From the NCBI RefSeq assembly GCF_009650095.1, contig NZ_CP045915.1, positions 1,736,001-1,800,000 of the forward strand: a stretch of 64,000 nt of DNA, given 5' to 3'. Within the stretch, counting starts at the first letter, position 1, and each line of letters starts with the position of its first letter. The notes beneath the pieces were generated by a model. It was not told the DNA's origin. It saw only the letters and a list, made by a program, of their open reading frames with translations, and ran no database searches. Position numbers and translations under genes: made by a program. This DNA comes from Gracilibacillus salitolerans. GTDB taxonomy: Bacteria > Bacillota > Bacilli > Bacillales > Amphibacillaceae. Shown piece after piece: positions 1-8,927 of the stretch.

Positions 1-1758
1 CAATCAGCATGGACGAATTATAAAAAGGCACCAATGATTCATATTTTCCCATATTGGGATTTTAATGAGGGTCAAACAATTGATGTACGAGTGGCAACGA
101 ATGCACCGAAAGTTGAGTTGTTTTTAAACGGTAAATCACTTGGCAGGCAAGAATTAGACCATCAAAAGGGTGATATACTTTCGGGTTGGTGGAAAGTTCC
201 TTATCAAGTTGGAAAGTTAGAATCGTATGGTTATGATGAAAATGATGAGGTAATTGCTTACGACCAGAGACAGTCATTCGAGGATTCAGCTGAAATTACG
301 TTAGATACTGATCTAGAAGTAATCAAAGCCAATGGCACAGATTTAGCTTTTGTTGAAATTGGGATGAAAGATAAACATGGCAATCCGGTCGAAAACGCTA
401 ATAACAGAGTGTACGTCGAAGTAAATGGTGCCGGGAGATTGCTGGGTTTGGATAATGGCGATCAAACCGATTACGACCAATACAAAGGAGTAAGTAGGCG
501 CTTATTTAATGGGAAGTTAATGGCAATTATCGGATCTACATTGGAAACTGGCCCAATTACCATTAAGGTTTCTTCACTTGGATTACCCACTGCTTCTTTG
601 CATTTATTATCAGAGGAAACGTCTAAGACTGTTAAACAATCGATTTTAGCTAGTAATTATCCAACAGAAGTAGTGACAGGTAAAAGCGAAGAAATCCCTG
701 TTCGAAAAATTGAAATTAGTTCAGATAGTGGCCAAACTTTAAATGAAGTGAAACAACAACTAAATGTGTTTGCTACATTATATCCAGCCGATACGGATTA
801 TACCAATGTGGAATGGAGCGTGGTAAATGATATAGGGATTGTATCGAATATTGCGACGATTGAACCGAATGGCAAGAAAGCAAAAGTTACTGCTTTTGGA
901 GATGGTGAATTCAGAGTTCGCTGTACAAGTAAAAATGGGAAAGACACCATTAATTTAATTTCCGAATTAGAATTTAAAGCGGAAGGCTTAGGTCCTGCCT
1001 TCAAAGATCCTTATTCCTTTATTTCAGCAGGCTTGTATGATGCTAGCAAAGGTGAAGTAACAAATGGTAATGAACGAGGGGTTGCGACAAGTCGGGACGG
1101 CGAAACACAAGTTGGTTTCCACAATATCGATTTCGGTAAAGAAGGATCAGATGTTATTACCATTCCCATATTTGCACTTTCAAGTGAAGAATATGATCTT
1201 CAGATTTGGGAAGGAATGCCGAATGATCCGAACAGTGAACTGTTAGCGGATACAATTTATCAGAAAGAATCAAAATGGAATGTTTATCAACCGGAAACAT
1301 TTAAGCTAACCAAAAAACTAAAAGGCGTTACATCGATTTCTTTCGTTACCAATAAAAAGATGCATATTAAAGGTTTTTCTTTTGAAAAATATAATCGTTC
1401 TTTTTCTAAAAACTACGCGATAGACGCAGATAAGATTTATGGTGACACGTTTAACAAGTTATCTGATCGAGTTGAAGAAATTGGAAATAATGTTTCGTTT
1501 GAGTTCGATCACTTTGACTTTGGAGACAAGGGTGCTACCCAGTTAGTCATTAACGGTCATTCGCCAATTGATAGAAATTCGATCCACGTTCGTTTCTTTG
1601 ATGGTGAAGAGGAAAGAGCTGAAATTCTAGAATTTAATCATACAGAAGGATATAGAGAAATAGGCTTTAAACTAGAAAAGATCAAAGGTGTGCAAAAGGT
1701 CTCAATCATCTTTTTACCAGGTTCTCAATTTAACTTTAGATGGTTCCAATTTAAATAA
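1..1758 (+). CDS. GH2 beta-galactosidase-type enzyme, C-terminal part (5' end outside window)
   Basis: The reading frame is open from base 1, so the start and the GH2 catalytic TIM barrel lie upstream of the window. The 585 visible residues begin in a DUF4982-like module containing HIFPYWDFNEGQ and VELFLNGKSLG, typical of the C-terminal half of GH2 enzymes. An Ig-like GH2 domain follows (about 105-205), then a Big-type Ig-like domain (about 235-320). Two beta-sandwiches come last, each ending in an aromatic-rich strand (GFSFEKYN; FRWFQFK), which suggests tandem CBM6-like modules. Such enzymes remove terminal beta-galactosyl or related residues from side chains. The next gene starts 19 bases downstream, so the two are probably cotranscribed. 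The GH2 call is solid; the exact substrate and the module names are inference. Confidence 0.85.
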   Translation, partial: QSAWTNYKKAPMIHIFPYWDFNEGQTIDVRVATNAPKVELFLNGKSLGRQELDHQKGDILSGWWKVPYQVGKLESYGYDENDEVIAYDQRQSFEDSAEITLDTDLEVIKANGTDLAFVEIGMKDKHGNPVENANNRVYVEVNGAGRLLGLDNGDQTDYDQYKGVSRRLFNGKLMAIIGSTLETGPITIKVSSLGLPTASLHLLSEETSKTVKQSILASNYPTEVVTGKSEEIPVRKIEISSDSGQTLNEVKQQLNVFATLYPADTDYTNVEWSVVNDIGIVSNIATIEPNGKKAKVTAFGDGEFRVRCTSKNGKDTINLISELEFKAEGLGPAFKDPYSFISAGLYDASKGEVTNGNERGVATSRDGETQVGFHNIDFGKEGSDVITIPIFALSSEEYDLQIWEGMPNDPNSELLADTIYQKESKWNVYQPETFKLTKKLKGVTSISFVTNKKMHIKGFSFEKYNRSFSKNYAIDADKIYGDTFNKLSDRVEEIGNNVSFEFDHFDFGDKGATQLVINGHSPIDRNSIHVRFFDGEEERAEILEFNHTEGYREIGFKLEKIKGVQKVSIIFLPGSQFNFRWFQFK

Positions 1759-1777
1759 GAAAAGGGAGAGATGTTTC

Positions 1778-2932
1778 ATGTTAAAAGTAGCAATAATAGG
1801 TACGGGGGCAATTTGTCCTTCCCACGTTAAAGGCTATTTGCAATTTCCAAGTAAGTGTAAGATCGTTGCATTATGTGATATTTATCCGGAAAAAGCAAAG
1901 AAAATGAAAGAGGATTTCAATCTTAATGCAAATGTGTATGACAATTATCAGGATTTAGTAGAAAAGGAAGAGGTCGACCTGATATCCGTTTGTACACCAC
2001 CATATACACATGCAGATATAGCCATTCATAGTTTGGATGCAGGAAAACACGTATTAGTAGAGAAACCAATGGCTTCTTCTTTAGAAGAATGCGATGCAAT
2101 GGTGAATGCCGCAAAACAGAATAACAAAATTCTATCGGTTGTGGCCCAAAATCGTTTCACAACACCAATGATGAAGTTAAAGAATGTACTGGAAACAGAG
2201 CTCATGGGACCTATTCTGCATACGCAAGTCGATTCCTTTTGGTGGCGAGGGCACAGCTATTATGACTTATGGTGGCGAGGCACCTGGGAAAAAGAAGGTG
2301 GTGGATGTACTTTAAATCATGCGGTTCACCATATTGATATTTTCCAATGGATGCGGGGTATGCCATCGGAGATTACCGCTGTAACAAGTAATACGGCTCA
2401 TGATAATGCCGAGGTGGAAGATATCTCGGTTGCAATTGGTCGTTATCAGGACGGCAGTTTAGCCCAAATCACAAGTTCAGTCGTTCACCACGGGGAAGAA
2501 CAACAGTTAATTTTCCAAGGTAAGAAAGCCCGTGTCTCTGTGCCATGGAAGGTGAAAGCGTCGGTATCAAAGGAAAACGGCTTTCCAAACGAAGATCCGC
2601 AACTAGAACAGCTGTTGACAGAAGCTTTTGAAAGCCAGCCTGATCTCGAGCATGAAGGACATCAAGGTCAAATCGAAAATGTACTTGATGCGATTATCGA
2701 AAATAAATCAGTGTTAGTTGATGGGGTACAAGGGCGTCAAACATTAGAGCTGATTACAGCAATCTACGAATCTGCCAACTACCAACGTATGGTAGAATTA
2801 CCGTTGACGAAAGAGAGCCCTTATTACACGAGAGAAGGAATCTTAAAAAATGCGAAACACTTCTATGAAAAAGGTGCATCGATAGAGAACTTCTCTGATA
2901 CTGAAATTACAACTGGTGGTAAATACGAATAA
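1778..2932 (+). CDS. Gfo/Idh/MocA-family NAD(P)-dependent oxidoreductase
   Basis: This is a 384-residue soluble dehydrogenase. The N-terminal Rossmann fold opens with VAIIGTGAICPSHVKGY, the family motif HVLVEKPMAS contains the catalytic EKP lysine (about residues 95-97), and NHAVHHIDIFQW (about 180-190) supplies the usual active-site histidines. Family members oxidise or epimerise sugars, inositols or sugar acids. ATG 1778 was chosen because AAGGGAGAG lies just upstream; the longer frame would overlap the GH2 gene. The position behind a GH2 gene suggests it processes a sugar released by that enzyme. The substrate cannot be read from sequence. Confidence 0.9.
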   Translation: MLKVAIIGTGAICPSHVKGYLQFPSKCKIVALCDIYPEKAKKMKEDFNLNANVYDNYQDLVEKEEVDLISVCTPPYTHADIAIHSLDAGKHVLVEKPMASSLEECDAMVNAAKQNNKILSVVAQNRFTTPMMKLKNVLETELMGPILHTQVDSFWWRGHSYYDLWWRGTWEKEGGGCTLNHAVHHIDIFQWMRGMPSEITAVTSNTAHDNAEVEDISVAIGRYQDGSLAQITSSVVHHGEEQQLIFQGKKARVSVPWKVKASVSKENGFPNEDPQLEQLLTEAFESQPDLEHEGHQGQIENVLDAIIENKSVLVDGVQGRQTLELITAIYESANYQRMVELPLTKESPYYTREGILKNAKHFYEKGASIENFSDTEITTGGKYE

Positions 2933-2955
2933 AATAATCATTTGAGGAGGTTATT

Positions 2956-3042
2956 ATGGATAACAATAAAGATGGAATGAATTATGCACCAGTAGGAAAT
3001 TCAGCTAAAGTAGCACAAGTAAAAGCGATGAAAATTGAATAA
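2956..3042 (+). CDS. 28-residue ORF with strong ribosome site, possible gene remnant
   Basis: ATG 2956 follows a near-perfect GAGGAGG at good spacing and encodes a 28-residue peptide before TAA and a terminator. The internal MNYAPVGNS resembles, from memory, the extreme N-terminus of some Gfo/Idh/MocA oxidoreductases (MNYAPxGK...). It could therefore be the stub of a second oxidoreductase that lost its body by deletion. It could also be a genuine micropeptide, since the ribosome site is excellent. Translation is plausible; function is unknown. Confidence 0.4.
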   Translation: MDNNKDGMNYAPVGNSAKVAQVKAMKIE

Positions 3043-3053
3043 AATGTATAATT

Positions 3054-3088
3054 CCCTTGGAGAATACTATTTCTCCAAGGGTTATTTA
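3054..3088 (+). terminator. Rho-independent terminator
   Basis: An 11-bp perfect stem (CCCTTGGAGAA / TTCTCCAAGGG) with a 6-base loop, followed by a T-rich tail. It closes the GH2-oxidoreductase transcript. Confidence 0.85.
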
Positions 3089-3136
3089 ACTTAGAGAAAC
3101 ATTGATAATTGGACAAATTATATAATCAAAACAATA

Positions 3137-3186
3137 TTGGACTAATGAGATAATTATGCTAATATCATATTATGTAAGCGTTTTGT
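3137..3186 (+). promoter_or_regulatory. Probable promoter with cre-like box for the lyxose isomerase-esterase unit
   Basis: TTGGAC (3137-3142) and TAATAT (3160-3165) are separated by 17 bases and could be -35 and -10 boxes. Just after the expected start, TGTAAGCGTTTTGT (3173-3186) matches the CcpA cre consensus TGWAANCGNTNWCA at 12 of 14 positions. A cre overlapping the start site would give catabolite repression. The -10 box is only a fair match. Confidence 0.45.
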
Positions 3187-3258
3187 TATTAAAGGTGATG
3201 CGATAATTTCAGATTACATTAAATGATAGATGTGAATAAAATTTCGAAATATAATTAG

Positions 3259-3792
<534 letters not shown>

Positions 3793-3862
3793 AGTCACTT
3801 AAAACTGTAAGGGTTTAAAGATAACACTTACTATAACATAAAAAATAACGGGAGGACAAAAA

Positions 3863-4519
3863 ATGAAGCTGGAAAAAAATCAAAAATTATTGTTCATAGG
3901 GGATTCCGTAACAGATTGTGATCGAGCGAAACCAGAGGGAGAAGGATTATTTCAGGCATTAGGAACCGGATATGTCGCAATCGTTGATGCATTCTTACAA
4001 TCGACATACCCTGAATTAGGAATACGTGTGGTGAATAAAGGGACATCCGGAAATAACGTAACAGACTTAAAAGCGCGTTGGCAAGAAGATGTACTTGCCC
4101 AAGAGCCTGATTGGTTAGTCATTATGATTGGTATTAATGATGTCTGGCGTCAATTCGATTCGCCTTTTATTCCAGATCGACATGTTTATATCGATGAATA
4201 TGAGAAAACTTACCGAGAGTTAGTAGAGCAAACACAATCAAAAGTAAAGCAATTAGTGCTGATGACACCATTTTATATAGAACCAAATCCAAGTGATTCC
4301 ATGCGTCATAAGATGGATGAATATGGTCAAGTCGTAAAGGAAATTGCAAACGAGTATAATACGTTATGTATCGATACACAAAAAGCATTTAACACTGTTT
4401 TAGAGGATATTTATCCTGCTGCAATTGCATGGGATCGTGTTCACCCGAATCAAACTGGGCATACGGTGTTAGCAAAAGCTTTCTTAAACGAGATTGGGTT
4501 TGACTGGCGGAAACAATAA
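3863..4519 (+). CDS. axe2: SGNH-hydrolase acetylxylan esterase, Axe2-like
   Basis: At 218 residues this closely resembles Geobacillus Axe2, a cytoplasmic SGNH esterase that removes acetyl groups from xylo-oligosaccharides. The block I motif GDSVTDC places the nucleophile at S15, GIND is the block III motif, and DRVHP places D191 and H194. As I recall the Axe2 triad is S15/D191/H194, so residue numbering matches exactly. There is no signal peptide, consistent with intracellular deacetylation of imported oligosaccharides. GGGAGG precedes the ATG. It sits 70 bases after the lyxose isomerase and ahead of a strong terminator. Confidence 0.9.
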   Translation: MKLEKNQKLLFIGDSVTDCDRAKPEGEGLFQALGTGYVAIVDAFLQSTYPELGIRVVNKGTSGNNVTDLKARWQEDVLAQEPDWLVIMIGINDVWRQFDSPFIPDRHVYIDEYEKTYRELVEQTQSKVKQLVLMTPFYIEPNPSDSMRHKMDEYGQVVKEIANEYNTLCIDTQKAFNTVLEDIYPAAIAWDRVHPNQTGHTVLAKAFLNEIGFDWRKQ

Positions 4520-4552
4520 GATGCCGGGATATAACTAGCCAAAAATAGCTAC

Positions 4553-4594
4553 AAAAGTTCTGATGATCATTCTTTGATTATCGGAACTTTTTTG
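4553..4594 (+). terminator. Rho-independent terminator
   Basis: A long imperfect stem, AAAAGTTCTGATGATCA against TGATTATCGGAACTTTT with G-T pairs and a short loop, followed by a T run. It ends the isomerase-esterase transcript. The rest of 4595-4892 shows no gene or clear signal beyond the next ribosome site. Confidence 0.85.
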
Positions 4595-4892
4595 TTGTCC
4601 TTACCTTCAGAGTAATTTCTATTTATCAGTCATTTACTGCACATATCTATAATATACAAGTAGAATCAAAGTACCCCACAAACGAAAATTATTATGCTAC
4701 GATATGGAATATCAATTAAAGGGAACACTTATGTCCCAAGTTCGTTCTTTTCTTTTTTAACAGCTGAAATCATCCGTTAAGATAGAATCACATAGCCTCC
4801 ACTCTCTTCCTCTCATTCTGTTCATTTTTCCTCTCGTTTTTGAATGACTGTTATTTTTTAGGTAATAATAACGGTGAAAAGGAGGAATGACG

Positions 4893-5249
4893 ATGATGGG
4901 ATTAATAATAAAACTAATTGTTTGTCCAATTACAGTAATCATTGCATCACTAATCTTTCCCAACGTAGAATACGCTAACTTATGGCAACCGATCATTGTT
5001 GGTCTAGTCCTTGCAGTGTTAGCGCAAATGATGGAGGTTATGATGTTAAAAGAGGATACTTTCGTGTTAAGTACTGTAATGGATTTTGTTGCAGCTACCC
5101 TGATTGTTTACTTTATTTCCTTGTTCTTTGTGAATGCTGAAGTAACTTTTATGGGTGCGCTTTTTACCGGTGTTTTACTTGCGATCACAGAAATCCCTCA
5201 ACATAGTTATTTAATTAAAAGTGGGAAAATCGCGAAAGCTCCAGCCTAA
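4893..5249 (+). CDS. DUF2512 (YndM-like) integral membrane protein
   Basis: A 118-residue very hydrophobic protein with four predicted membrane helices (IIKLIVCPITVIIASLIF; IIVGLVLAVLAQMM; VMDFVAATLIVYFISLFF; FMGALFTGVLLAITEI). The pattern and the VMDFVAATLIVYF segment resemble the DUF2512 family of Bacillaceae. ATG 4893 was chosen because GGAGG (4881-4885) is too close to ATG 4887. Function in the family is unknown. It stands alone between two terminators. Confidence 0.7.
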   Translation: MMGLIIKLIVCPITVIIASLIFPNVEYANLWQPIIVGLVLAVLAQMMEVMMLKEDTFVLSTVMDFVAATLIVYFISLFFVNAEVTFMGALFTGVLLAITEIPQHSYLIKSGKIAKAPA

Positions 5250-5376
5250 GATATTCCTCGACTGCTTGTCCAATATTTGATCCTTTCAATTTGTCGGGCA
5301 TCAGATGATATTGGTATGCAGAAGGTCCTGAATAAACTCAGTGCCTTCTTAGCATTTATGATATATTTTCAACTTT

Positions 5377-5410
5377 AAACAAACACACAACTATTTGTAA
5401 GTGTTTGTTT
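5377..5410. terminator. Bidirectional terminator between converging genes
   Basis: AAACAAACAC and GTGTTTGTTT form a 10-bp perfect stem around a 14-base loop, with A and T tracts on the two sides. It lies between the DUF2512 gene (+) and the hydrolase gene (-). Confidence 0.75.
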
Positions 5411-5419
5411 TCCTTTTGC

Positions 5420-6265
5420 TCATAATCGTTTATTGATCCATTGCATGACATTATCTAATGCTAAATCCCGGTAATGAGCTCGTAGCGGATGATGGAACCC
5501 ATCATTAAATGTAACAAAATGCTTATCAGGTATCGATACAGAATGGAAGAAATCTTGAATAAAACGAGGATGTACGATCGGATCTTTTTGATCGTAGACA
5601 CAAAGTACAGGGAATTGAAATAAGGCTGCATCCGCTATAGCATCAACTCCATTTTGGATTAATTCAGAAAGCCAACGTGGCGTATATTGTGACGTCATTA
5701 ATGGATCTTTTTTTAACTCTTTTTTCTTTGGTAAATATGGTTCTAATGATGCAACCGCTCTGAAAATTCTTTCCCATCTGTTAGGTTGTATGGATAGATT
5801 CGGCAATACACTTGAAGCAACTGCAAGAATTTTCTTGCTAAAGGAAGTCAGCTCAAAACGTAATGCTAGTGCTGGTGAAGATAAAATCACTCCAGTTGTC
5901 TCATATGCGTAAATTTGGCTGTAGCGGATTACGATTAAACCGCCTAAGCTGTGGCCGAATAAAAAGATCGGCAAATGTTCAAACCTGGCAGAGACAAACT
6001 CAATTAAATAATGTAGATCGTCTACATAATCCCGGAACGAATTGACGTGTCCCCGCACTCCTTCTGATTGACCAAATCCTCGTAAATCAGGTGCAACTAC
6101 AGCAATACCTTGTTTTACACACTGTTCACTTATAGATTGATAACGGCCAGAATGTTCCCCAGCACCATGAACAATAATAATTACCGCTTTTGGTTCGGAA
6201 GGAATCCATGTTTGATAAAAAAGGCTGATACCGTCTTGTGATTTGAAAAAATTGCTTGAATACAT
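5420..6265 (-). CDS. Alpha/beta hydrolase, monoacylglycerol lipase/lysophospholipase type
   Basis: A 281-residue serine hydrolase. HGAGEHSGRY (about 33-42) forms the oxyanion region, GHSLGG places the nucleophile at S106, and a later Asp (YDQKDPIVHP) and His (FHHPLRAH) complete the triad. This pattern is typical of monoglyceride lipase-like hydrolases. ATG at 6265 follows GGAGGT five bases upstream; a longer frame would read into the repeat copy at 6285-6374, so the short start is preferred. It follows the NhaC gene in the same direction. Confidence 0.85.
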   Translation of the reverse strand: MYSSNFFKSQDGISLFYQTWIPSEPKAVIIIVHGAGEHSGRYQSISEQCVKQGIAVVAPDLRGFGQSEGVRGHVNSFRDYVDDLHYLIEFVSARFEHLPIFLFGHSLGGLIVIRYSQIYAYETTGVILSSPALALRFELTSFSKKILAVASSVLPNLSIQPNRWERIFRAVASLEPYLPKKKELKKDPLMTSQYTPRWLSELIQNGVDAIADAALFQFPVLCVYDQKDPIVHPRFIQDFFHSVSIPDKHFVTFNDGFHHPLRAHYRDLALDNVMQWINKRL

Positions 6266-6284
6266 GATATACCTCCACGTTAAG

Positions 6285-6374
6285 TTATCACGGAAGCTAA
6301 CTTCCTGACAAATTTCGCTAATCATCAGTGGGGAAATAAAGCCACACTGATGGAAGACTCAACTCACTTTATAA
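6285..6374. repeat. Dispersed intergenic element, copy 1 (TATCACGG...ACTTTATA family)
   Basis: On the + strand it begins TTATCACGG and ends CTCACTTTATA, with an internal hairpin ATCATCAGTGGGG / CCACACTGATGG. Related copies lie at 18021-18079 and 49698-49767. It fills most of the gap between the NhaC gene and the hydrolase, and its edge supplies the NhaC stop codon region. The structure suggests a non-autonomous, palindrome-bearing element; on the minus strand the hairpin could also weaken read-through. Confidence 0.65.
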
Positions 6375-7763
6375 GATATAGGTCATTACACCATATAAAA
6401 CAGCAGAAATAGTTAGTGCGATTAAGGCGGGAACTAATTTATACCGTGCGTATTGCATGGCATTAATATTCAACAATCCAGCAATCGTATTATTATTATC
6501 ACTTAGCGGTGAAGCGATGGAACCAAATGATCCGCTGGCAAATACGGCTCCAATTACTAAAGGTAAGGATGCATCTGCAGCTTGTGCCAGAGAAATACCA
6601 AGTGGCATCAAGATACCCCAAGTTCCCCAGGATGATCCAATAAAATAGGAAACAAAAGCACCGATTAAAAACATAACGGGAGGAATAAACATCGATGGTA
6701 CCCAATCTACATTATTCGTAACAAACGTTGAAAAACCAAGGTCTTCTGTAACAGAGGATAATGCCCACACAACGGCTAATAACAGAATAACGGACATTAA
6801 GTTATTTCCAGCTTCAATGAATTCATGAATAGTAGTTTTTAATGAATTTTTTTGGATGATTTGCATGAAAACCGTGATTAATAAAGTGATAAATAACGCC
6901 ACTACCATTGCCTGTAAGACATCCGCTTCAATAAAAGCCTGGAAAACCCCATATCCTTGTTGATTTCCATCCCACCAAGTGAGGAACAAAGTAAACAAAA
7001 TGACTAACGAGACAGGAATGATTAAATTCCATGGTTTTGCAGGTAGTTCATCCGCTACAGCGGTGTTGTCTTCATCTTTTATTCGCTCAGGATCTCGTTC
7101 ATCTTGATTAATTTCTTTTGGATGGCGAAATATCACGAACAACGTACCGATAACTATCATCGATATCGCAAAAAAATTAAACGGAATGCTGCGGATAAAC
7201 AATGAATAAGGATCTGCTTCAATTCCTTGATTTTGTAATCCCATTTCGATGACGGAAACCATATAACCGACAAAAGCAGTAGCAATTGGAATTAAAACAA
7301 TGACAGGTTGTGTACTTGTTTCAATCATAAAGGCAAGCTCTTTACGAGTCATGTTAATTTTTTGTAATAATGCCTTCATAATGGGTGCTACTGTTACGAT
7401 TCGAAAGCTAGGAGCACTGAACGTACCGAGAGTAGAAGCCCAGGTTAACAATAATGCTTCCCTTTTTGAGTTAATTTTTTTGGAAGTAAGTTCGACAAAA
7501 CCTTTAATACCTCCAGATGCTTTCATAATCCCGACTAATCCTGAAAACATATATAAAAAAATGATGATTTTTAAGTTGTTAATATCTGTTAAGCTTTCAA
7601 CAATATATTGCGTGGCTTGTTCAATACCTCCAATTAAGGATGGTTCGACAATATAAGCTCCAACTACTAATCCAAGCGTCAATCCTGGAAATACTTGCTT
7701 TGTTGTCATTGCTGTAACAATAACAACAACAAAAGGGATAATCGCAAGCCAACTACCTTCCAT
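6369..7763 (-). CDS. NhaC-family Na+/H+ antiporter
   Basis: A 464-residue polytopic membrane protein with roughly ten to twelve hydrophobic segments. Conserved-looking loops include TLGTFSAPSFRIVTVAPIM and SGSFGSIASPLSDNNNTIAG, which fit the NhaC (PF03553) antiporter family. A polar linker (about 210-245, rich in E, D and K) separates the two halves. It would exchange internal Na+ for external protons, useful in saline or alkaline habitats. GGAG sits before the ATG. Exchange of another ion or organic acid is possible, as the superfamily is broad. Confidence 0.85.
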   Translation of the reverse strand: MEGSWLAIIPFVVVIVTAMTTKQVFPGLTLGLVVGAYIVEPSLIGGIEQATQYIVESLTDINNLKIIIFLYMFSGLVGIMKASGGIKGFVELTSKKINSKREALLLTWASTLGTFSAPSFRIVTVAPIMKALLQKINMTRKELAFMIETSTQPVIVLIPIATAFVGYMVSVIEMGLQNQGIEADPYSLFIRSIPFNFFAISMIVIGTLFVIFRHPKEINQDERDPERIKDEDNTAVADELPAKPWNLIIPVSLVILFTLFLTWWDGNQQGYGVFQAFIEADVLQAMVVALFITLLITVFMQIIQKNSLKTTIHEFIEAGNNLMSVILLLAVVWALSSVTEDLGFSTFVTNNVDWVPSMFIPPVMFLIGAFVSYFIGSSWGTWGILMPLGISLAQAADASLPLVIGAVFASGSFGSIASPLSDNNNTIAGLLNINAMQYARYKLVPALIALTISAVLYGVMTYIL

Positions 7764-7905
7764 ATATGTATCTCCTTTACCGAAACATTATTGCCATTAG
7801 CTTGCTTTAAAGAAGAAAAAGTATACTTCATGATTTTTAGCCATAACATATCATATCAGTGACAAAAGGGGTATAATGAAATATAGAAGGGAGGTAATTA
7901 AAATA

Positions 7906-8793
7906 ATGAGTAAACCTAGACAGAACCCCAACATGGAACAATATAAGGTGGACAAGCCAGCAGAACTCCTTCCTTTCTTACTCTCTATCATGTCACAACA
8001 AAGTCGTAATTCCGTTAAATCAATCCTTACTCGTGGGCAAGTTTTTGTAAATAATCAGGAAGTGACCAAACATGATTTTATGCTCGAACCTGGATACACG
8101 GTCACAATTCAAAAAAATAAAGCAGCAAAAGCAGCTACTTTTGAAAAAATGAATATTCTTTATGAAGATGATGCGATCATCGTTATTGAAAAGGATGCAG
8201 GCTTGCTATCCATTGCTACCGAAAAAGAAAAATCTCTAACAGCCTACAAACAATTGATGACCTACGTTCGTAAAATCAATCCAAAGAATCGTATTTATGT
8301 TGTACATCGACTTGATCGAGAAACTTCAGGAGTAATGTTGTTTGCTAAAAGTGAGCAGGTAAAGCAAACATTACAAAATGGATGGAAGGATATGGTAAAG
8401 GAGCGTTCTTATGTAGCGCTAGTTGAGGGAATTTTAAACAAACGGGAAGACACGATCACTTCTTGGTTAAAGGAAAGTAAAACGTTTAAAATGTTCTCAA
8501 GTGAGAAACCGAATGATGGAAAAAAGGCGATTACACACTACAAGGTAATTAAAGCCAACAACAACTTGTCGTTACTATCTGTTTATTTAGAAACAGGTAG
8601 AAAAAATCAAATTCGAGTTCATATGTCTGACATTGGTCATCCAATAGTTGGTGATAAGAAATATGGATCGAAAGTAAATCCAATCGGTAGACTTGGGTTG
8701 CATGCAATCGTATTAGCGATTAAACATCCAGTTACAGGAGAGCTATTACGTTTTAAATCTGATATTCCAAAAGTGTTTTTGAAGAAAAGATAG
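7906..8793 (+). CDS. RluA-family RNA pseudouridine synthase
   Basis: A 295-residue enzyme with an N-terminal S4-like RNA-binding domain (SRNSVKSILTRGQVFVNNQEV, about 35-60) and a catalytic domain. HRLDRETSG contains the catalytic aspartate D137, and RKNQIRVHMSDIGHPIVGDKKYG is the family C-terminal signature. It isomerises uridines in rRNA or tRNA. Two starts are possible: ATG 7906 after GGGAGG, or ATG 7876 after AAGGGG; 7906 is preferred because it gives a standard N-terminus. It is followed directly by a terminator. Confidence 0.9.
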   Translation: MSKPRQNPNMEQYKVDKPAELLPFLLSIMSQQSRNSVKSILTRGQVFVNNQEVTKHDFMLEPGYTVTIQKNKAAKAATFEKMNILYEDDAIIVIEKDAGLLSIATEKEKSLTAYKQLMTYVRKINPKNRIYVVHRLDRETSGVMLFAKSEQVKQTLQNGWKDMVKERSYVALVEGILNKREDTITSWLKESKTFKMFSSEKPNDGKKAITHYKVIKANNNLSLLSVYLETGRKNQIRVHMSDIGHPIVGDKKYGSKVNPIGRLGLHAIVLAIKHPVTGELLRFKSDIPKVFLKKR

Positions 8794-8820
8794 ATTGAAT
8801 TTTTATATCGTAACAGACAG

Positions 8821-8854
8821 AAACCAGCAGTCTCGAAGAAAACTGCTGGTTTTC
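8821..8854 (+). terminator. Rho-independent terminator
   Basis: AAACCAGCAGT / ACTGCTGGTTT, an 11-bp perfect stem with a 10-base loop and a T tail, behind the pseudouridine synthase gene. Confidence 0.85.
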
Positions 8855-8927
8855 ATGTTTACTAAATATAAATACTAAGTTCTCCGAAATAAAAACCTAA
8901 TAGAGCTTCCTTATATAAGATGAATCA

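Noticed and set aside
7300..7656. 118-codon plus-strand ORF
   Set aside because: Antisense shadow of the NhaC antiporter gene.
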